Positions 38,147-46,956 of a DNA stretch of 64,000 nt are shown piece by piece. Within the stretch, counting starts at the first letter, position 1. Each line of letters begins with the position of its first letter. The translations under genes were made by a program, and so were the position numbers. Where the stretch lies: NCBI GenBank assembly GCA_002354655.1, contig DELY01000050.1, positions 340,037 to 404,036 of the forward strand, written 5' to 3'. The notes below the pieces were generated by a model. That model worked only from the letters and a program-made list of their open reading frames with translations. It searched no databases and was not told the origin of the DNA. The DNA is from Pseudomonas sp. UBA2684 (GTDB lineage: Bacteria > Pseudomonadota > Gammaproteobacteria > Pseudomonadales > Pseudomonadaceae).

Positions 38147-39922
38147 CTAGAGCGGCAAGTCCAGGTAGAACTGCGCGCCATGCCCTGGTCGTGAGTGCAC
38201 GCCGATGCGCCCGCCATGCAGCTGTGCAATCTCCTTGCACAGCGCCAGGCCCAGACCGGCGCCGCCTTTCTTGCGGCCGACCTGCACGAAGGGCTCGAAC
38301 ACCCGCGCTTGCTGGCTGTAGGGGATGCCTTCGCCGCTATCCTCGACACTGAGAATCACCCGCTCGCCCTGGCGCCGTGCTTGCAAACGAATCTGCCCTT
38401 GCGGGCGACTGTGGCGCAGGGCGTTGCCGAGCAGGTTGTCGAGCACCCGTTCGATTTGCAGGCGATCCAGCGCAAGCGGTGGCAGCGCATCGTGCACCTC
38501 GACGCTCAGGGTAATCTCGCGTTCGCTGGCCTGGGCGGCGAACCGCTGCTGCGCCTGGTGCAGCAGCTCGTCCAGGTCGCACGGCAGCAGTTCGAGCTTT
38601 TGCAGGCCATTCTGGTAGCGCGAGAAATTCAGCAGGTCGTTAATCAGCCGCACCAGCCGGTGCATTTCCTCGTCGACGGTTTGCAGCAGGTCGCTCTCGC
38701 GCGCCTCCGCAGGGAAGTGCAAGCGTTCCTGCAACAAGCCGAAGGCCATGTGCATGCCGGTGACCGGGGTGCGCAACTCGTGCGAGGCGCGCAACACGAA
38801 CTCGCTGCGCACGCGCTCGAAGGCGCGCTGCTCGGTGACGTCATGCAGCACCATCACGGCGCCGTGAATGCGTTCGTCGCTGAGGCTGACCGGCGTCAGG
38901 CTGTAAGTCAGCAGGCGGGTTTCGCCTTCGGCCTCCACTTCCAGGTCTTCCAGGGCGTGTGGCAGGCTGTCGCCTTGCATCACCAGTTGCAGCTGCTCGT
39001 CGAGTTCCGGGCGGCGCAGGGCCTGGCCGATGCTTATGCCAAGCGGGCGGTCGTACCAGCCGAGCTGGCGCTGGGCCACCGGGTTGAAGTGATCGAGCAC
39101 GCCACTGCGGTCGAAAATCAGCAAGCCGTCATCGATGCTGTCGAGCACCGCCTGCAAGCGCCGTTGCTCGGCGAGCAAGGCCTCGACATCGCTGTTCTTG
39201 AATTGCCGCAGGGATTCGGCCATCAAGCCAAAGCGTCGGCTCAGGGCGGACAGCTCGGCCACCGGGGAAATCGGCAGGCTGACCTGGAAATCGCCCTTGC
39301 CGATCTGATCGGCGGCCAAGGCCAGGGCTTCGATCGGCCGGCCAAAGCGTTGGGCGATGCTGTGCGCGGTGACGAAACCGAGCAACAGCACTGCCAGGCC
39401 GATCAGGCCCAGCAACCCGGCAATCAGGCGGGCACGTTCGCGTGAGCTTTCTTCGGCGCTTTGCACCGCGGCGAAATAACGCATCTGCACGGCGTTGATG
39501 CGGTCGCGCAGGGCTTCCATGGTGCGGCCGAAGTCATCGTTGTTGAGCAGCTCGCGGCGCACCGTCAGCGGTTTGTCGAGGAGGTTGTCGTAGAGCGCAT
39601 AGGCGCGGCTGATTTCGTTCACGGCCTGGCGGTCGCTGTCATCCATGGCACCTGCGCCGGCCTTGCCGAGCCAGTCGTGAAAGCGCTGATCGGAGACTTT
39701 CAGGGCTTGGCTGTCGAGCTTTGCCGCGAGCAGATGGATCAGTTGCTTGTCCAGCTCCTGGCGCAGGCCGATGGTGGCGTCGATGATGCTCAGGTTGCGG
39801 GTCATCGCCTGGCTTTGCGCCTTGGTCAGTTGCAACACGCTGAACATCCCCAGCAGCAGGCCGAGCAGCGCCACGGTAATCAGGGCGCTGCTGTTGAGGA
39901 ACAGCTGGCTGCGCAGCTTCAT
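38147..39922 (-). CDS. kinB: sensor histidine kinase KinB
   Basis: A 591-residue membrane sensor kinase: two helices (about 8-32 and 165-190) around a periplasmic helical domain, HAMP, PAS (about 250-355), HisKA with SHELRTP, and an HATPase domain (NALRHSRPQ, DSGEGIPY, GAGLGLALCKEI). It is cotranscribed with algB (ATGA overlap). In P. aeruginosa KinB dephosphorylates AlgB and restrains alginate production. Confidence 0.94.
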   Translation of the reverse strand: MKLRSQLFLNSSALITVALLGLLLGMFSVLQLTKAQSQAMTRNLSIIDATIGLRQELDKQLIHLLAAKLDSQALKVSDQRFHDWLGKAGAGAMDDSDRQAVNEISRAYALYDNLLDKPLTVRRELLNNDDFGRTMEALRDRINAVQMRYFAAVQSAEESSRERARLIAGLLGLIGLAVLLLGFVTAHSIAQRFGRPIEALALAADQIGKGDFQVSLPISPVAELSALSRRFGLMAESLRQFKNSDVEALLAEQRRLQAVLDSIDDGLLIFDRSGVLDHFNPVAQRQLGWYDRPLGISIGQALRRPELDEQLQLVMQGDSLPHALEDLEVEAEGETRLLTYSLTPVSLSDERIHGAVMVLHDVTEQRAFERVRSEFVLRASHELRTPVTGMHMAFGLLQERLHFPAEARESDLLQTVDEEMHRLVRLINDLLNFSRYQNGLQKLELLPCDLDELLHQAQQRFAAQASEREITLSVEVHDALPPLALDRLQIERVLDNLLGNALRHSRPQGQIRLQARRQGERVILSVEDSGEGIPYSQQARVFEPFVQVGRKKGGAGLGLALCKEIAQLHGGRIGVHSRPGHGAQFYLDLPL

Positions 39923-41265
39923 AGGTCGAGCTGCTTGCGTTTGCGGTACAAGGTCGAGGCATCGATGCCCAGGGTCTTGGCGGCCTGGTCGAGGGTTTCG
40001 CTATTGGCCAGTACCGCACCGATATGGGCTTTCTCCAGCGCTTCCAGGCTCATCGCGCCGCCCACTTGCGGGCCGTTGCCAGCCGGTTGCGCGCCAAGGC
40101 CGAGGTGGCTGACGTCGACCCACTCCTGGGGGCAGATGATGCTGGCGCGCTCGATGACGTTACGCAGCTCGCGGATATTGCCTGGCCAGCGATAGTCCAG
40201 CAGCGCGGCCCGTGCGTCGTCGCTGAAGCCGCGCGCGGGGCGGGCGTACTCCTTGACGAACTGGGCGAGGAAGCGCTCGGCCAGCAGCAACAGGTCTTCG
40301 CTGCGCTCGCGCAAGGGCGGCACGGTCAGGGTGATGACATTCAGGCGGTAGAGCAGGTCTTCGCGAAAGTCGCCTTCCTTGACCCTGTCGTCGAGGTTGC
40401 GGTTGGTCGCCGCGAGGATGCGCACGTCGGCCTGACGCGTCACCGGGTCGCCGACCCGCTCGTATTCCTTGTCCTGGATGAAGCGCAGCAACTTGGGTTG
40501 CAGGAGCAGCGGGAAGTCGCCGATCTCGTCGAGAAACAGCGTGCCGCCATCCGCCTGATTGACCCGCCCCAGGGTGCTTTCGCTGGCACCGGTAAAGGCC
40601 CCACGGCTGTGGCCGAACAGTTCGCTTTCCATCAGCTCGGCGGTCAGCGACGGACAGTTGATGGTGATGCAGGATTTCGGCGCGCGTTTGCTCCAGGCAT
40701 GGATGGCGTGCGCCAGCTCGCCCTTGCCGGTGCCGGATTCGCCGAGGATCAGGATATTGGCGTCGGTGGCGGCCACCTGCCGCGCGGTTTCCAGAATCGC
40801 CATCATCGCCGGGTTGTTCGAGTCGAGGTCTTGCTTGCGTTTGCGCACCTCGCCTTCCAGGGCTTCCAGGCGTGCCGAGAGCTGGCGCACTTCCAGCTGC
40901 TTGGCCGCGGCCATGCGCAGTTGCTCCGGGCTGCACGGCTTGACCAGATAATCGGCGGCGCCGGCCTGTATGGCGTCCACGGCGGTGTCTACCGCTGAAT
41001 GCGCGGTGACAATCACCACGCGCATCCACGGCGCCTGCACGCGCATCTGCGCGAGCACATCGAGGCCGTTGTCTTCGCCGAGGCGCAGATCGAGCAAGCA
41101 CAGGTCGAATACCTGGCGTTGCAGCAATGCCTCGGCCTGGCGCGCGGTGCTGGCCGTGGCGACCTGGTAGCCCACGTCTTCCAGGCAATAACGAAAGGTC
41201 CGCAGGATCGCTGCTTCGTCATCGACCAGCAGGATACGTCCGTTTTGTTGAGCGGCTGCGTGCAT
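39919..41265 (-). CDS. algB: NtrC-family response regulator AlgB
   Basis: A 448-residue regulator: receiver domain with Asp59 (LLDLRLG), AAA+ domain with Walker [16 protein letters not shown] loop and Walker B DEIGDF, then a Fis-type HTH at the C-terminus ([28 protein letters not shown]). The intact GAFTGA shows it should be able to engage sigma-54. In P. aeruginosa it controls alginate, quorum-linked genes and others. Divergent from the BON gene. Confidence 0.95.
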   Translation of the reverse strand: MHAAAQQNGRILLVDDEAAILRTFRYCLEDVGYQVATASTARQAEALLQRQVFDLCLLDLRLGEDNGLDVLAQMRVQAPWMRVVIVTAHSAVDTAVDAIQAGAADYLVKPCSPEQLRMAAAKQLEVRQLSARLEALEGEVRKRKQDLDSNNPAMMAILETARQVAATDANILILGESGTGKGELAHAIHAWSKRAPKSCITINCPSLTAELMESELFGHSRGAFTGASESTLGRVNQADGGTLFLDEIGDFPLLLQPKLLRFIQDKEYERVGDPVTRQADVRILAATNRNLDDRVKEGDFREDLLYRLNVITLTVPPLRERSEDLLLLAERFLAQFVKEYARPARGFSDDARAALLDYRWPGNIRELRNVIERASIICPQEWVDVSHLGLGAQPAGNGPQVGGAMSLEALEKAHIGAVLANSETLDQAAKTLGIDASTLYRKRKQLDL

Positions 41266-41297
41266 GTCCTTGCTCCAGTGGCTAAGTGCAGAGATTA

Positions 41298-41468
41298 ACA
41301 GGCCGTTGAAAAACTACTGCGCTCGGCCATGCCGCGTTGAAATCAACCTCGAATGCGAGCCCAGTCAAAATGCTCATGTACAGCTCGTACACTGCGCTTT
41401 TTCGTCTGATTTCGCCTGGCTACGCGCCTCGGCCTAGCCTTCGCTCGCTACGTTTTTCAATGGTCTGT
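41298..41468. mobile_element. miniature element with TA target duplication
   Basis: ACAGGCCGTTGAAAAAC at the left and its near inverted complement GTTTTTCAATGGTCTGT at the right (15 of 17). TA lies on both sides (41296-41297, 41469-41470). It is 171 bp, non-coding, and sits between algB and the first enhancer box of the BON promoter. It and the regulatory region below account for the 403-bp gap 41266-41668. Confidence 0.65.
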
Positions 41469-41485
41469 TAGTCCAGGAAACTTCG

Positions 41486-41609
41486 TGCAAGTTGCATGAT
41501 GGCTATGCGGCGATCTTGCAAGCTGCATGCTCGCGCTCAGGCGCTTAAAATATAACTACTTGATTTTATTGAATTTAATTTGGCTGAAAAAGCTGGCACA
41601 GGCCCTGCA
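41486..41609 (+). promoter_or_regulatory. sigma-54 promoter with paired enhancer boxes and IHF site (BON gene)
   Basis: Two TGCA-N3-TGCA boxes at 41486-41496 and 41517-41527 are 31 bp apart. An exact IHF consensus lies on the minus strand at 41553-41565 (TAACTACTTGATT as read on +). The -24/-12 box TGGCACAGGCCCTGCA is at 41594-41609, with the GG and GC dinucleotides separated by exactly 10 bases. This is the full layout of an enhancer-dependent promoter about 60 bp before the start codon. Confidence 0.75.
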
Positions 41610-41668
41610 ACAGCGTATCCAGCAGCTGCCACACGCAGCCCGTCACTGGATTCGATAGGAGTACTGCC

Positions 41669-42505
41669 ATGCATCAGTTGAAAACCCTGGCTTTGGCCAC
41701 TGCAACCGCCAGCCTGATCGGCCTGACGCCGTTGGCGGCCTACGCCGAGCAAGGCGACCTGAGCAGCCAACTGAGCGAAGCGCGCCAGGAAGGTTCGATC
41801 TGGACAGCGTTCGCCCTGAACCGCCACCTCAACCCGTTCAGCATCGATGTGGATGTCGAGAACGGCAGCGCAATCCTTACCGGTAGCGTCGAAACCGAGG
41901 TCGAGCGGGAGCTGGCCGAGCAAGTCGCGCTGGGCATCGAAGGCGTGAAAAAGGTCGATAACCAGCTCCAGGTCGATCCCAAGATCGAGCCCAAAGTCAG
42001 CAGCGAAGCGAGCCTGGCGCAGCGCTTCGACGATGCCACCCTGGCCGCCACGGTGAAATCCAAGCTGTTGTGGAACAGCAACACCGAAGGCCTGGACATC
42101 AAGGTGCGCACCGAGAGTGGCGTGGTCTCGCTGAGCGGTAACGCGCAGACCCCGGCGGCCAAGGAACTGGCCGGTCGCCTGGCGGCCAATACCGACGGAG
42201 TGCGTGAAGTGCACAACCTGCTGAGCGTGAGCAGCGCCGACAGCACCGCGGTGCAAGCGCAGAACGCGGCCAACGATGCCGGTGCGGCGATCAGCGATGC
42301 GTGGATCACCAGCAAGGTGAAATCCAGCTTTCTCTACAGCCGTAACCTCGACGGCCTGAACATCTCGGTGGCGACCAAGGAAGGCTTGGTCAATCTCAGC
42401 GGTACGGTGCTGAGCAATGCCGAGAAGCAACTGGCCATCGAGACCGCCCGCAACATTCGCGGCGTGCGCGGTGTAGATGCCGATGCCTTGCGCATCAATA
42501 GCTAA
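41669..42505 (+). CDS. periplasmic triple-BON-domain protein (OsmY-like)
   Basis: A 278-residue protein with a signal peptide ending TPLAAYA and three BON domains (about 30-95, 115-185, 205-275), each with a central SLSG/NLSG-type glycine pattern. BON domains associate with membranes or peptidoglycan and OsmY-type proteins respond to osmotic and envelope stress. AGGAG precedes the ATG. The upstream sigma-54-type promoter suggests bEBP control. Confidence 0.85.
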   Translation: MHQLKTLALATATASLIGLTPLAAYAEQGDLSSQLSEARQEGSIWTAFALNRHLNPFSIDVDVENGSAILTGSVETEVERELAEQVALGIEGVKKVDNQLQVDPKIEPKVSSEASLAQRFDDATLAATVKSKLLWNSNTEGLDIKVRTESGVVSLSGNAQTPAAKELAGRLAANTDGVREVHNLLSVSSADSTAVQAQNAANDAGAAISDAWITSKVKSSFLYSRNLDGLNISVATKEGLVNLSGTVLSNAEKQLAIETARNIRGVRGVDADALRINS

Positions 42506-42528
42506 ACCCAGCTAACCCGGAGCACGTA

Positions 42529-42554
42529 CCACCGGCCCGCGTCCTGGCCGGTGG
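42529..42554 (+). promoter_or_regulatory. intercistronic hairpin
   Basis: CCACCGGCC (42529-42537) pairs perfectly with GGCCGGTGG (42546-42554), with no T-run. It lies between the BON and DUF2383 genes and may reduce or stabilise readthrough transcript. Confidence 0.45.
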
Positions 42555-42604
42555 CTCTCGCCAAGCGCTGTGCGATGCGGCGCCCATGCCATAGGAGATC
42601 CACC

Positions 42605-43039
42605 ATGAGCAGCAAAACAGCCCAACTCAACGAACTGATCGAAATCACCCGTGACGGCCAGCGCTTCTACGAGCATGCCCACGACGAGGTCAAGGATGTG
42701 CGTTTGCAGGCACTGTTTCGCGACATGTCACAGGCCAAGACCGAAGTGATCCAGGCGCTGGCGGTGAAAGTCGCCGCCAACCATGAGACGCCGGCAGCCG
42801 GTGGCACCTTCGTCGGCAAAGTGCGTCAGGTCTACGCGGACACCCGCGCGACGCTGTCCAGCGACGAAGAAGCGACCTACGTGGCGCAGTTGGAAGAGGC
42901 CGAGGATCGCATCCTGCACGCCTTCGAAGACGCCCTGGAAAGCGCTGAGCCGGATGTGCGCACCCTGCTCGCCGTGGAAATGCCCAAGGTGCGTGCCTGC
43001 CATGACCGCATGCGCAGCCTCAAGCAGTCGATGCAGTAA
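42605..43039 (+). CDS. DUF2383 / PA2169-family four-helix protein
   Basis: A 144-residue acidic helical protein without signal peptide, with the family pattern LNELIEITRDGQRFYEHAHDEVKD near the start and HDRMRSLKQ at the end. Its fold is predicted ferritin-like but without an obvious full set of iron ligands. Stress-associated genes of this type are common in Pseudomonas. ATG 42605 follows AGGAG. Confidence 0.8.
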   Translation: MSSKTAQLNELIEITRDGQRFYEHAHDEVKDVRLQALFRDMSQAKTEVIQALAVKVAANHETPAAGGTFVGKVRQVYADTRATLSSDEEATYVAQLEEAEDRILHAFEDALESAEPDVRTLLAVEMPKVRACHDRMRSLKQSMQ

Positions 43040-43082
43040 GGCGTTTGGCGGAACAGGGATGTTCCGCCGCCCGGCGCGGTCG

Positions 43083-43205
43083 TGCAAAACGCCCGATAGA
43101 AATAAACGGATCGTGCAGGATGCACGCCGTAATGCCGCTGTTTGTTTTTTATCTTATTGATTAGTAACACTTTTTATTATTTTAAAAACTGGCATGCCAG
43201 CTGCA
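43083..43205 (+). promoter_or_regulatory. second sigma-54 promoter with the same architecture
   Basis: A perfect palindrome CGTGCA-GGA-TGCACG spans 43112-43126 with TGCA cores at 43114 and 43121. A half-box TCGTGCA lies 31 bp upstream (core 43083-43086). An IHF-like site is at 43150-43162 (one mismatch), and the -24/-12 box TGGCATGCCAGCTGCA is at 43190-43205. Distances match those at 41486-41609 within 1-2 bp. Confidence 0.75.
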
Positions 43206-43288
43206 ATAACCCCGTAAAGCAACCCCCCAATGCACCGCGCCGCGTGTGCAGGGCGGGCAACCCAGATCAGACTGGGAGGAGTTTCAGG

Positions 43289-43501
43289 ATGAGCCGCTGT
43301 CACCTTGATCGTCTGTTGAACGGTAACGGCTTACTGGCCCTCAGCGCGCTGCTGCTGGTGCTGCTCGGCACCGCGCTGAGCCGTGAGGCAGTGACACCGG
43401 TACGTGTCGTGCCCGCCGCTACGCCGTTGCAGGCCGTCAGCCGCGACAACCTGGCGCCGGTCTGGACCGACGCGCCGCGCCAACCCAACAGGGTGTTCTA
43501 G
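43289..43501 (+). CDS. small single-pass membrane protein
   Basis: A 70-residue protein with one hydrophobic helix (LLALSALLLVLLGTAL) after a short basic N-terminus and a Pro/Ala-rich periplasmic tail. GGGAGGAG precedes the ATG at 43289; the longer frame from 43142 crosses the promoter and is not credible. No family recognised. First gene after the sigma-54 box. Confidence 0.6.
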   Translation: MSRCHLDRLLNGNGLLALSALLLVLLGTALSREAVTPVRVVPAATPLQAVSRDNLAPVWTDAPRQPNRVF

Positions 43502-43503
43502 CC

Positions 43504-43731
43504 ATGTACCCGGCGGTTGCGGACGTGGACAACAGGGTGGCCATCTGGACGATTGCCTTGTTGCTGACCGCCCTGCTGTTGCTGCTGAGTGTGCTGCTGG
43601 GCAGTGCCGTGATGGTCGGGCAGTCGCTGTGCGCCAGCCCCGTCCCCAGTGCTCTGGAACGGCGCCTGCCGAGCAGCCAAGCGCTGACCGACAACCCCCC
43701 GCAGTGGCCGACCCCAGTCGGGCTACGCTGA
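43504..43731 (+). CDS. small membrane protein
   Basis: A 75-residue protein beginning two bases after the previous stop, with one long hydrophobic segment ([25 protein letters not shown]) and a Pro-rich tail. Tight spacing suggests coexpression. There is no recognised family. Confidence 0.55.
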   Translation: MYPAVADVDNRVAIWTIALLLTALLLLLSVLLGSAVMVGQSLCASPVPSALERRLPSSQALTDNPPQWPTPVGLR

Positions 43732-43777
43732 ATTCAAGTGCTCCACCGTACGACCTCAAAAACCAAGGAGAACTGCC

Positions 43778-43942
43778 ATGTTGAGTTGGGCCATAACCTT
43801 TCTGATCATCGCCATCGTCGCCGCTGTACTGGGTTTCGGTGGTATCGCCGGCACGGCCACGGGTATCGCGAAGATTCTGTTCGTGGTGTTCCTGGTGATG
43901 TTTATCGTGTCCTTCATCATGGGCCGTCGCCCCAAGGGTTGA
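43778..43942 (+). CDS. DUF1328 small membrane protein
   Basis: A 54-residue protein with two hydrophobic helices ([39 protein letters not shown]) and a basic end RRPKG, matching the YtjA/DUF1328 family. AAGGAG precedes the ATG. Likely a stress-linked inner-membrane protein; role unknown. Confidence 0.9.
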   Translation: MLSWAITFLIIAIVAAVLGFGGIAGTATGIAKILFVVFLVMFIVSFIMGRRPKG

Positions 43943-43952
43943 GGAGTGCTGC

Positions 43953-44414
43953 ATGACGCTACTCAAGACGCTCGCCGCCGCCCTGTTGTTGGGCGGTAGC
44001 GCGGCGGCCTTGGCCGCCGACACCAACGCCGAGTTCCGCCTCAACGAGCTGCTGTCCAGCGACCCTGAATACCAGCAAAGCTGGCAGGCCCTGGTCGAAG
44101 ACGAAAGCCGTCTGCCCGAGTGGGTGATGAACCTGAATGGCGTCGCCCCGCCGATGCGGGCCATCGAGGACGACGGCGACAATTACCTGGTGGGCCAGCT
44201 CTGCGAAGCGCACAACTGCTTCAATCAGCGCCTGTACGTGGCCTTCGACTGGGGCAAGGACGACGCCTACGCCCTCTACGTGCAACTGCCCGATGGGTTG
44301 CCGGCGGACAAGTCGCCGAGTGCGCATGCCGATATGCGCTGGTTGGGCGAACCGGACGCGGCGATCAAGAAAATTCTCGAAGAACAGCTGAAAAGCGATC
44401 CCAACTGGTACTGA
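43953..44414 (+). CDS. Ivy family lysozyme inhibitor
   Basis: A 153-residue periplasmic protein with signal peptide ending ALAA. The Ivy signature loop appears as CEAHNC, corresponding to CKPHDC in E. coli Ivy, whose His inserts into the lysozyme active site. GGAG precedes the ATG. Adjacent to the DUF1328 gene and probably in the same transcript, so lysozyme defence would share sigma-54-type control. Confidence 0.88.
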   Translation: MTLLKTLAAALLLGGSAAALAADTNAEFRLNELLSSDPEYQQSWQALVEDESRLPEWVMNLNGVAPPMRAIEDDGDNYLVGQLCEAHNCFNQRLYVAFDWGKDDAYALYVQLPDGLPADKSPSAHADMRWLGEPDAAIKKILEEQLKSDPNWY

Positions 44415-44510
44415 TTGCTTACCTGCCAGCTTTTTACGGCTAATTGAGTCCGAGGCGCCCAAGCGCCGTTGGCCGCGTTATCATCCCCGCACTGTCGGGG
44501 GAGGTGGACG

Positions 44511-45740
44511 ATGCTCAACGGCCTGTGGCTGAGCTTTTTTGTGGTGGCAGCGGTGGCGGGGTTTTCCCGCTGGTTGTTGGCCGATGATCCGGCGGTGTTC
44601 GCCGCCATGGTCGAAAGCCTGTTCGCCATGGCCAAGCTGTCGGTCGAAGTCATGGTGCTGCTGTTCGGCACCCTGACCCTCTGGCTCGGCCTGCTGCGCA
44701 TCGCCGAAAAAGCCGGCTTGGTGGATGCCTTGGCCCGTGTGCTCGGCCCGCTGTTCGCGCGCTTGATGCCGGAGGTGCCGCGCGGGCATCCGGCGCTCGG
44801 CCTGATCACCATGAATTTCGCCGCCAACGGCCTGGGCCTGGACAATGCCGCCACGCCCATCGGCCTCAAGGCCGTGCGCGCCCTGCAAACGCTCAACCCG
44901 AGCAGCACCACGGCGAGCAATGCGCAGATTCTTTTTCTGGTACTCAACGCCTCGTCGCTGACCCTGCTGCCGGTGACCATCTTCATGTACCGCGCCCAGC
45001 AAGGCGCGCCCGACCCGACTCTGGTGTTCCTGCCGATCCTCCTGGCGACCAGCGCTTCGACCCTGGTCGGCCTGCTGTCGGTGGCGCTGATGCAGCGCCT
45101 GCGCCTGTGGGACCCGGTGGTGCTGGCCTACCTGATTCCCGGCGCGCTGCTGCTTGGCAGCTTTATGGCGCTGCTGGCGACCATGTCGGCCACGGCGCTG
45201 GCGGCACTGTCGTCGCTGATGGGCAACCTGACCCTGTTCGGTATCGTCCTGCTGTTTCTGCTGCTCGGTGCACTGAAGAAAGTCGCGGTGTACGAGGAGT
45301 TCATTGAAGGTGCCAAGGAAGGTTTCGACGTGGCCAAGAGCCTGTTGCCCTACTTGGTGGCGATGCTCTGCGCGGTTGGTGTGTTGCGCGCCTCCGGCGC
45401 GCTGGAATTCGGCCTCGATGGCATCCGTTGGCTGGTCGAATGGGCGGGCTGGGACACGCGCTTCGTCGAGGCCTTGCCCACCGCGCTGGTCAAGCCGTTC
45501 TCCGGCAGCGCGGCGCGCGCCATGCTCATCGAAACCATGCAGACCCAGGGCGTCGACAGCTTTGCGGCGTTGGTCGCCGCGACCATCCAGGGCAGCACGG
45601 AAACCACCTTCTATGTGCTGGCGGTGTATTTCGGCGCGGTCGGCATCCAACGCGCCCGCCACGCCGTCGGTTGTGCGCTGCTGGCCGAACTGGCCGGGGT
45701 ACTGGCGGCGATTGCGGTGTGCTACTGGTTCTTCGGCTAA
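44511..45740 (+). CDS. nucleoside-recognition (spore maturation-like) membrane protein
   Basis: A 409-residue polytopic protein with two Gate/nucleoside-recognition halves (NFAANGLGLDNAATPIGLKA in the first; GSTETTFYVLAVYFGAVG in the second), like fused SpmA-SpmB. In non-spore-formers the role is unknown, with transport suggested. ATG 44511 follows GGAGGTGG. Separated by 96 bases from ivy. Confidence 0.82.
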   Translation: MLNGLWLSFFVVAAVAGFSRWLLADDPAVFAAMVESLFAMAKLSVEVMVLLFGTLTLWLGLLRIAEKAGLVDALARVLGPLFARLMPEVPRGHPALGLITMNFAANGLGLDNAATPIGLKAVRALQTLNPSSTTASNAQILFLVLNASSLTLLPVTIFMYRAQQGAPDPTLVFLPILLATSASTLVGLLSVALMQRLRLWDPVVLAYLIPGALLLGSFMALLATMSATALAALSSLMGNLTLFGIVLLFLLLGALKKVAVYEEFIEGAKEGFDVAKSLLPYLVAMLCAVGVLRASGALEFGLDGIRWLVEWAGWDTRFVEALPTALVKPFSGSAARAMLIETMQTQGVDSFAALVAATIQGSTETTFYVLAVYFGAVGIQRARHAVGCALLAELAGVLAAIAVCYWFFG

Positions 45741-45753
45741 GCGCAGAGCCGTT

Positions 45754-45828
45754 GGGCGGGCATGCTGCAAGGCTTGTCCGCCATGTCGCACGCCAGCGGT
45801 GGACAAGGCTTCGCCATGTCCACCCTAC
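45754..45828. repeat. palindromic intergenic repeat, copy 2
   Basis: Contains GGGCGGGCATG, GGCTTGTCCGCC, GGTGGACAAGGCTTCGCCATG and TCCACCCTAC. Same modules as 18374-18443 and 62547-62621. Lies between convergent genes. Confidence 0.7.
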
Positions 45829-45855
45829 ACCGCAGCCGTGCGGGTCGCGGCACGG

Positions 45856-46869
45856 CTATTCCACCACCCGGAAGCGCAACACACCGATCATCTGCCCGGC
45901 CTCGGTGATCACCTGCACCTGCCAGCGGCCGACCGCGTCGGCGGGGAAATTCTGTTTATGCGTCCAGGCGCGGTAACCCTCTTTGCGGCCGCCCTGAATA
46001 TCCAGGGCGATGCGCTCGACTTCGCCGCCATCGCGGCGCCAGACGTGGTAAATGCGCTCGTTGAGCCCGCGCGGCGCATTGATCGCGGTGTAGGCGAACA
46101 AGCCCTGGCTGCGCAGTTGCGCCACGCTCAACTCCTTGAGGCTCTCGCCTGGCGCGCGGTTCTGGTCGTCGAACTCGCTGGTCACCGCCACCTCGGTCAG
46201 CCACAGGGTCGCCGGTGGCACCCAGACGCGCGCCAGCCAGCCACCGCCGGCCAGCGCCAGGGTCAAGCCGAGCAGTAGCAGACCACGCCACCAGCGCTGC
46301 ACGGTGATGATGCCGACCACGCTGGGGAACGACAGCACCGCCGCGATGGCCAGGGCCAACTGGTAACTCTGTGGCGTGGTCAGCTTGAAGATGATCGGCA
46401 GCGCCGTGAGCAGCACGGCGAACAGCGCCAGGGTGTGATAAGCGAGGAACAGCCAGCGGCGGGGCGCCAGCCATTTGTAATACAGCGGGTCGACGATCGA
46501 CACCAGCGCCGCCAGCGCCAGCAGGCCGCTGAACAGCGCCTGGCCGCTGTTCCAGGTGGTGGTGATAAAGAAGAACGGCAGGACGAAGAACAGGCTTTCC
46601 TGGTGGATCATCTGCGTCGCGTAACGCAGCAACGGCGGTGGCAGCTCGAAGCCGAACCAGGCGGCGATGCGCTCGCGCAGGATGTTTTCCAGGATCAGCC
46701 ACAACCAGCTGACCAGCATCACCGTGGCCAGCACCCGCGCCAGCTCGGCCTGGCGGTCGACCAGCAGGAAGCTCGCCACCCCGGAAACAAAACCAAAGAT
46801 CGCCACCAATCCCGGGTAGCGTTGGATCAAGGTGACGAGGCTGAGCAAGCGGGTTTTCCAGGCAGTCAT
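45856..46869 (-). CDS. DUF5924/DUF2914 membrane protein
   Basis: A 337-residue protein with about seven membrane helices in the first 230 residues, then a periplasmic beta-rich C-terminal domain (FAYTAINAPRGLNERIYHVWRRDG, KQNFPADAVGRWQVQVITEAG) resembling DUF2914. Start at 46867-46869. Function unknown. Confidence 0.75.
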   Translation of the reverse strand: MTAWKTRLLSLVTLIQRYPGLVAIFGFVSGVASFLLVDRQAELARVLATVMLVSWLWLILENILRERIAAWFGFELPPPLLRYATQMIHQESLFFVLPFFFITTTWNSGQALFSGLLALAALVSIVDPLYYKWLAPRRWLFLAYHTLALFAVLLTALPIIFKLTTPQSYQLALAIAAVLSFPSVVGIITVQRWWRGLLLLGLTLALAGGGWLARVWVPPATLWLTEVAVTSEFDDQNRAPGESLKELSVAQLRSQGLFAYTAINAPRGLNERIYHVWRRDGGEVERIALDIQGGRKEGYRAWTHKQNFPADAVGRWQVQVITEAGQMIGVLRFRVVE

Positions 46870-46956
46870 CGCGGGTTCACAGGTCGATAGGCAGCGGCGG
46901 CTGGCATCGCTGCACAGCACGGGGGGCGCAGGATACTCAGCTGGCCAGCCCGCGCG

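Noticed and set aside
36586..38349. 587-codon minus-strand frame across the NCS2 permease
   Set aside because: It overlaps the permease antisense and yields charged repetitive sequence (many GD, HQ, RR) with no family. Shadow frame.
43142..43288. Extended N-terminus for the 70-residue membrane protein
   Set aside because: The extension runs through the IHF-like and -24/-12 elements and lacks a ribosome site; ATG 43289 with GGGAGGAG is much better.
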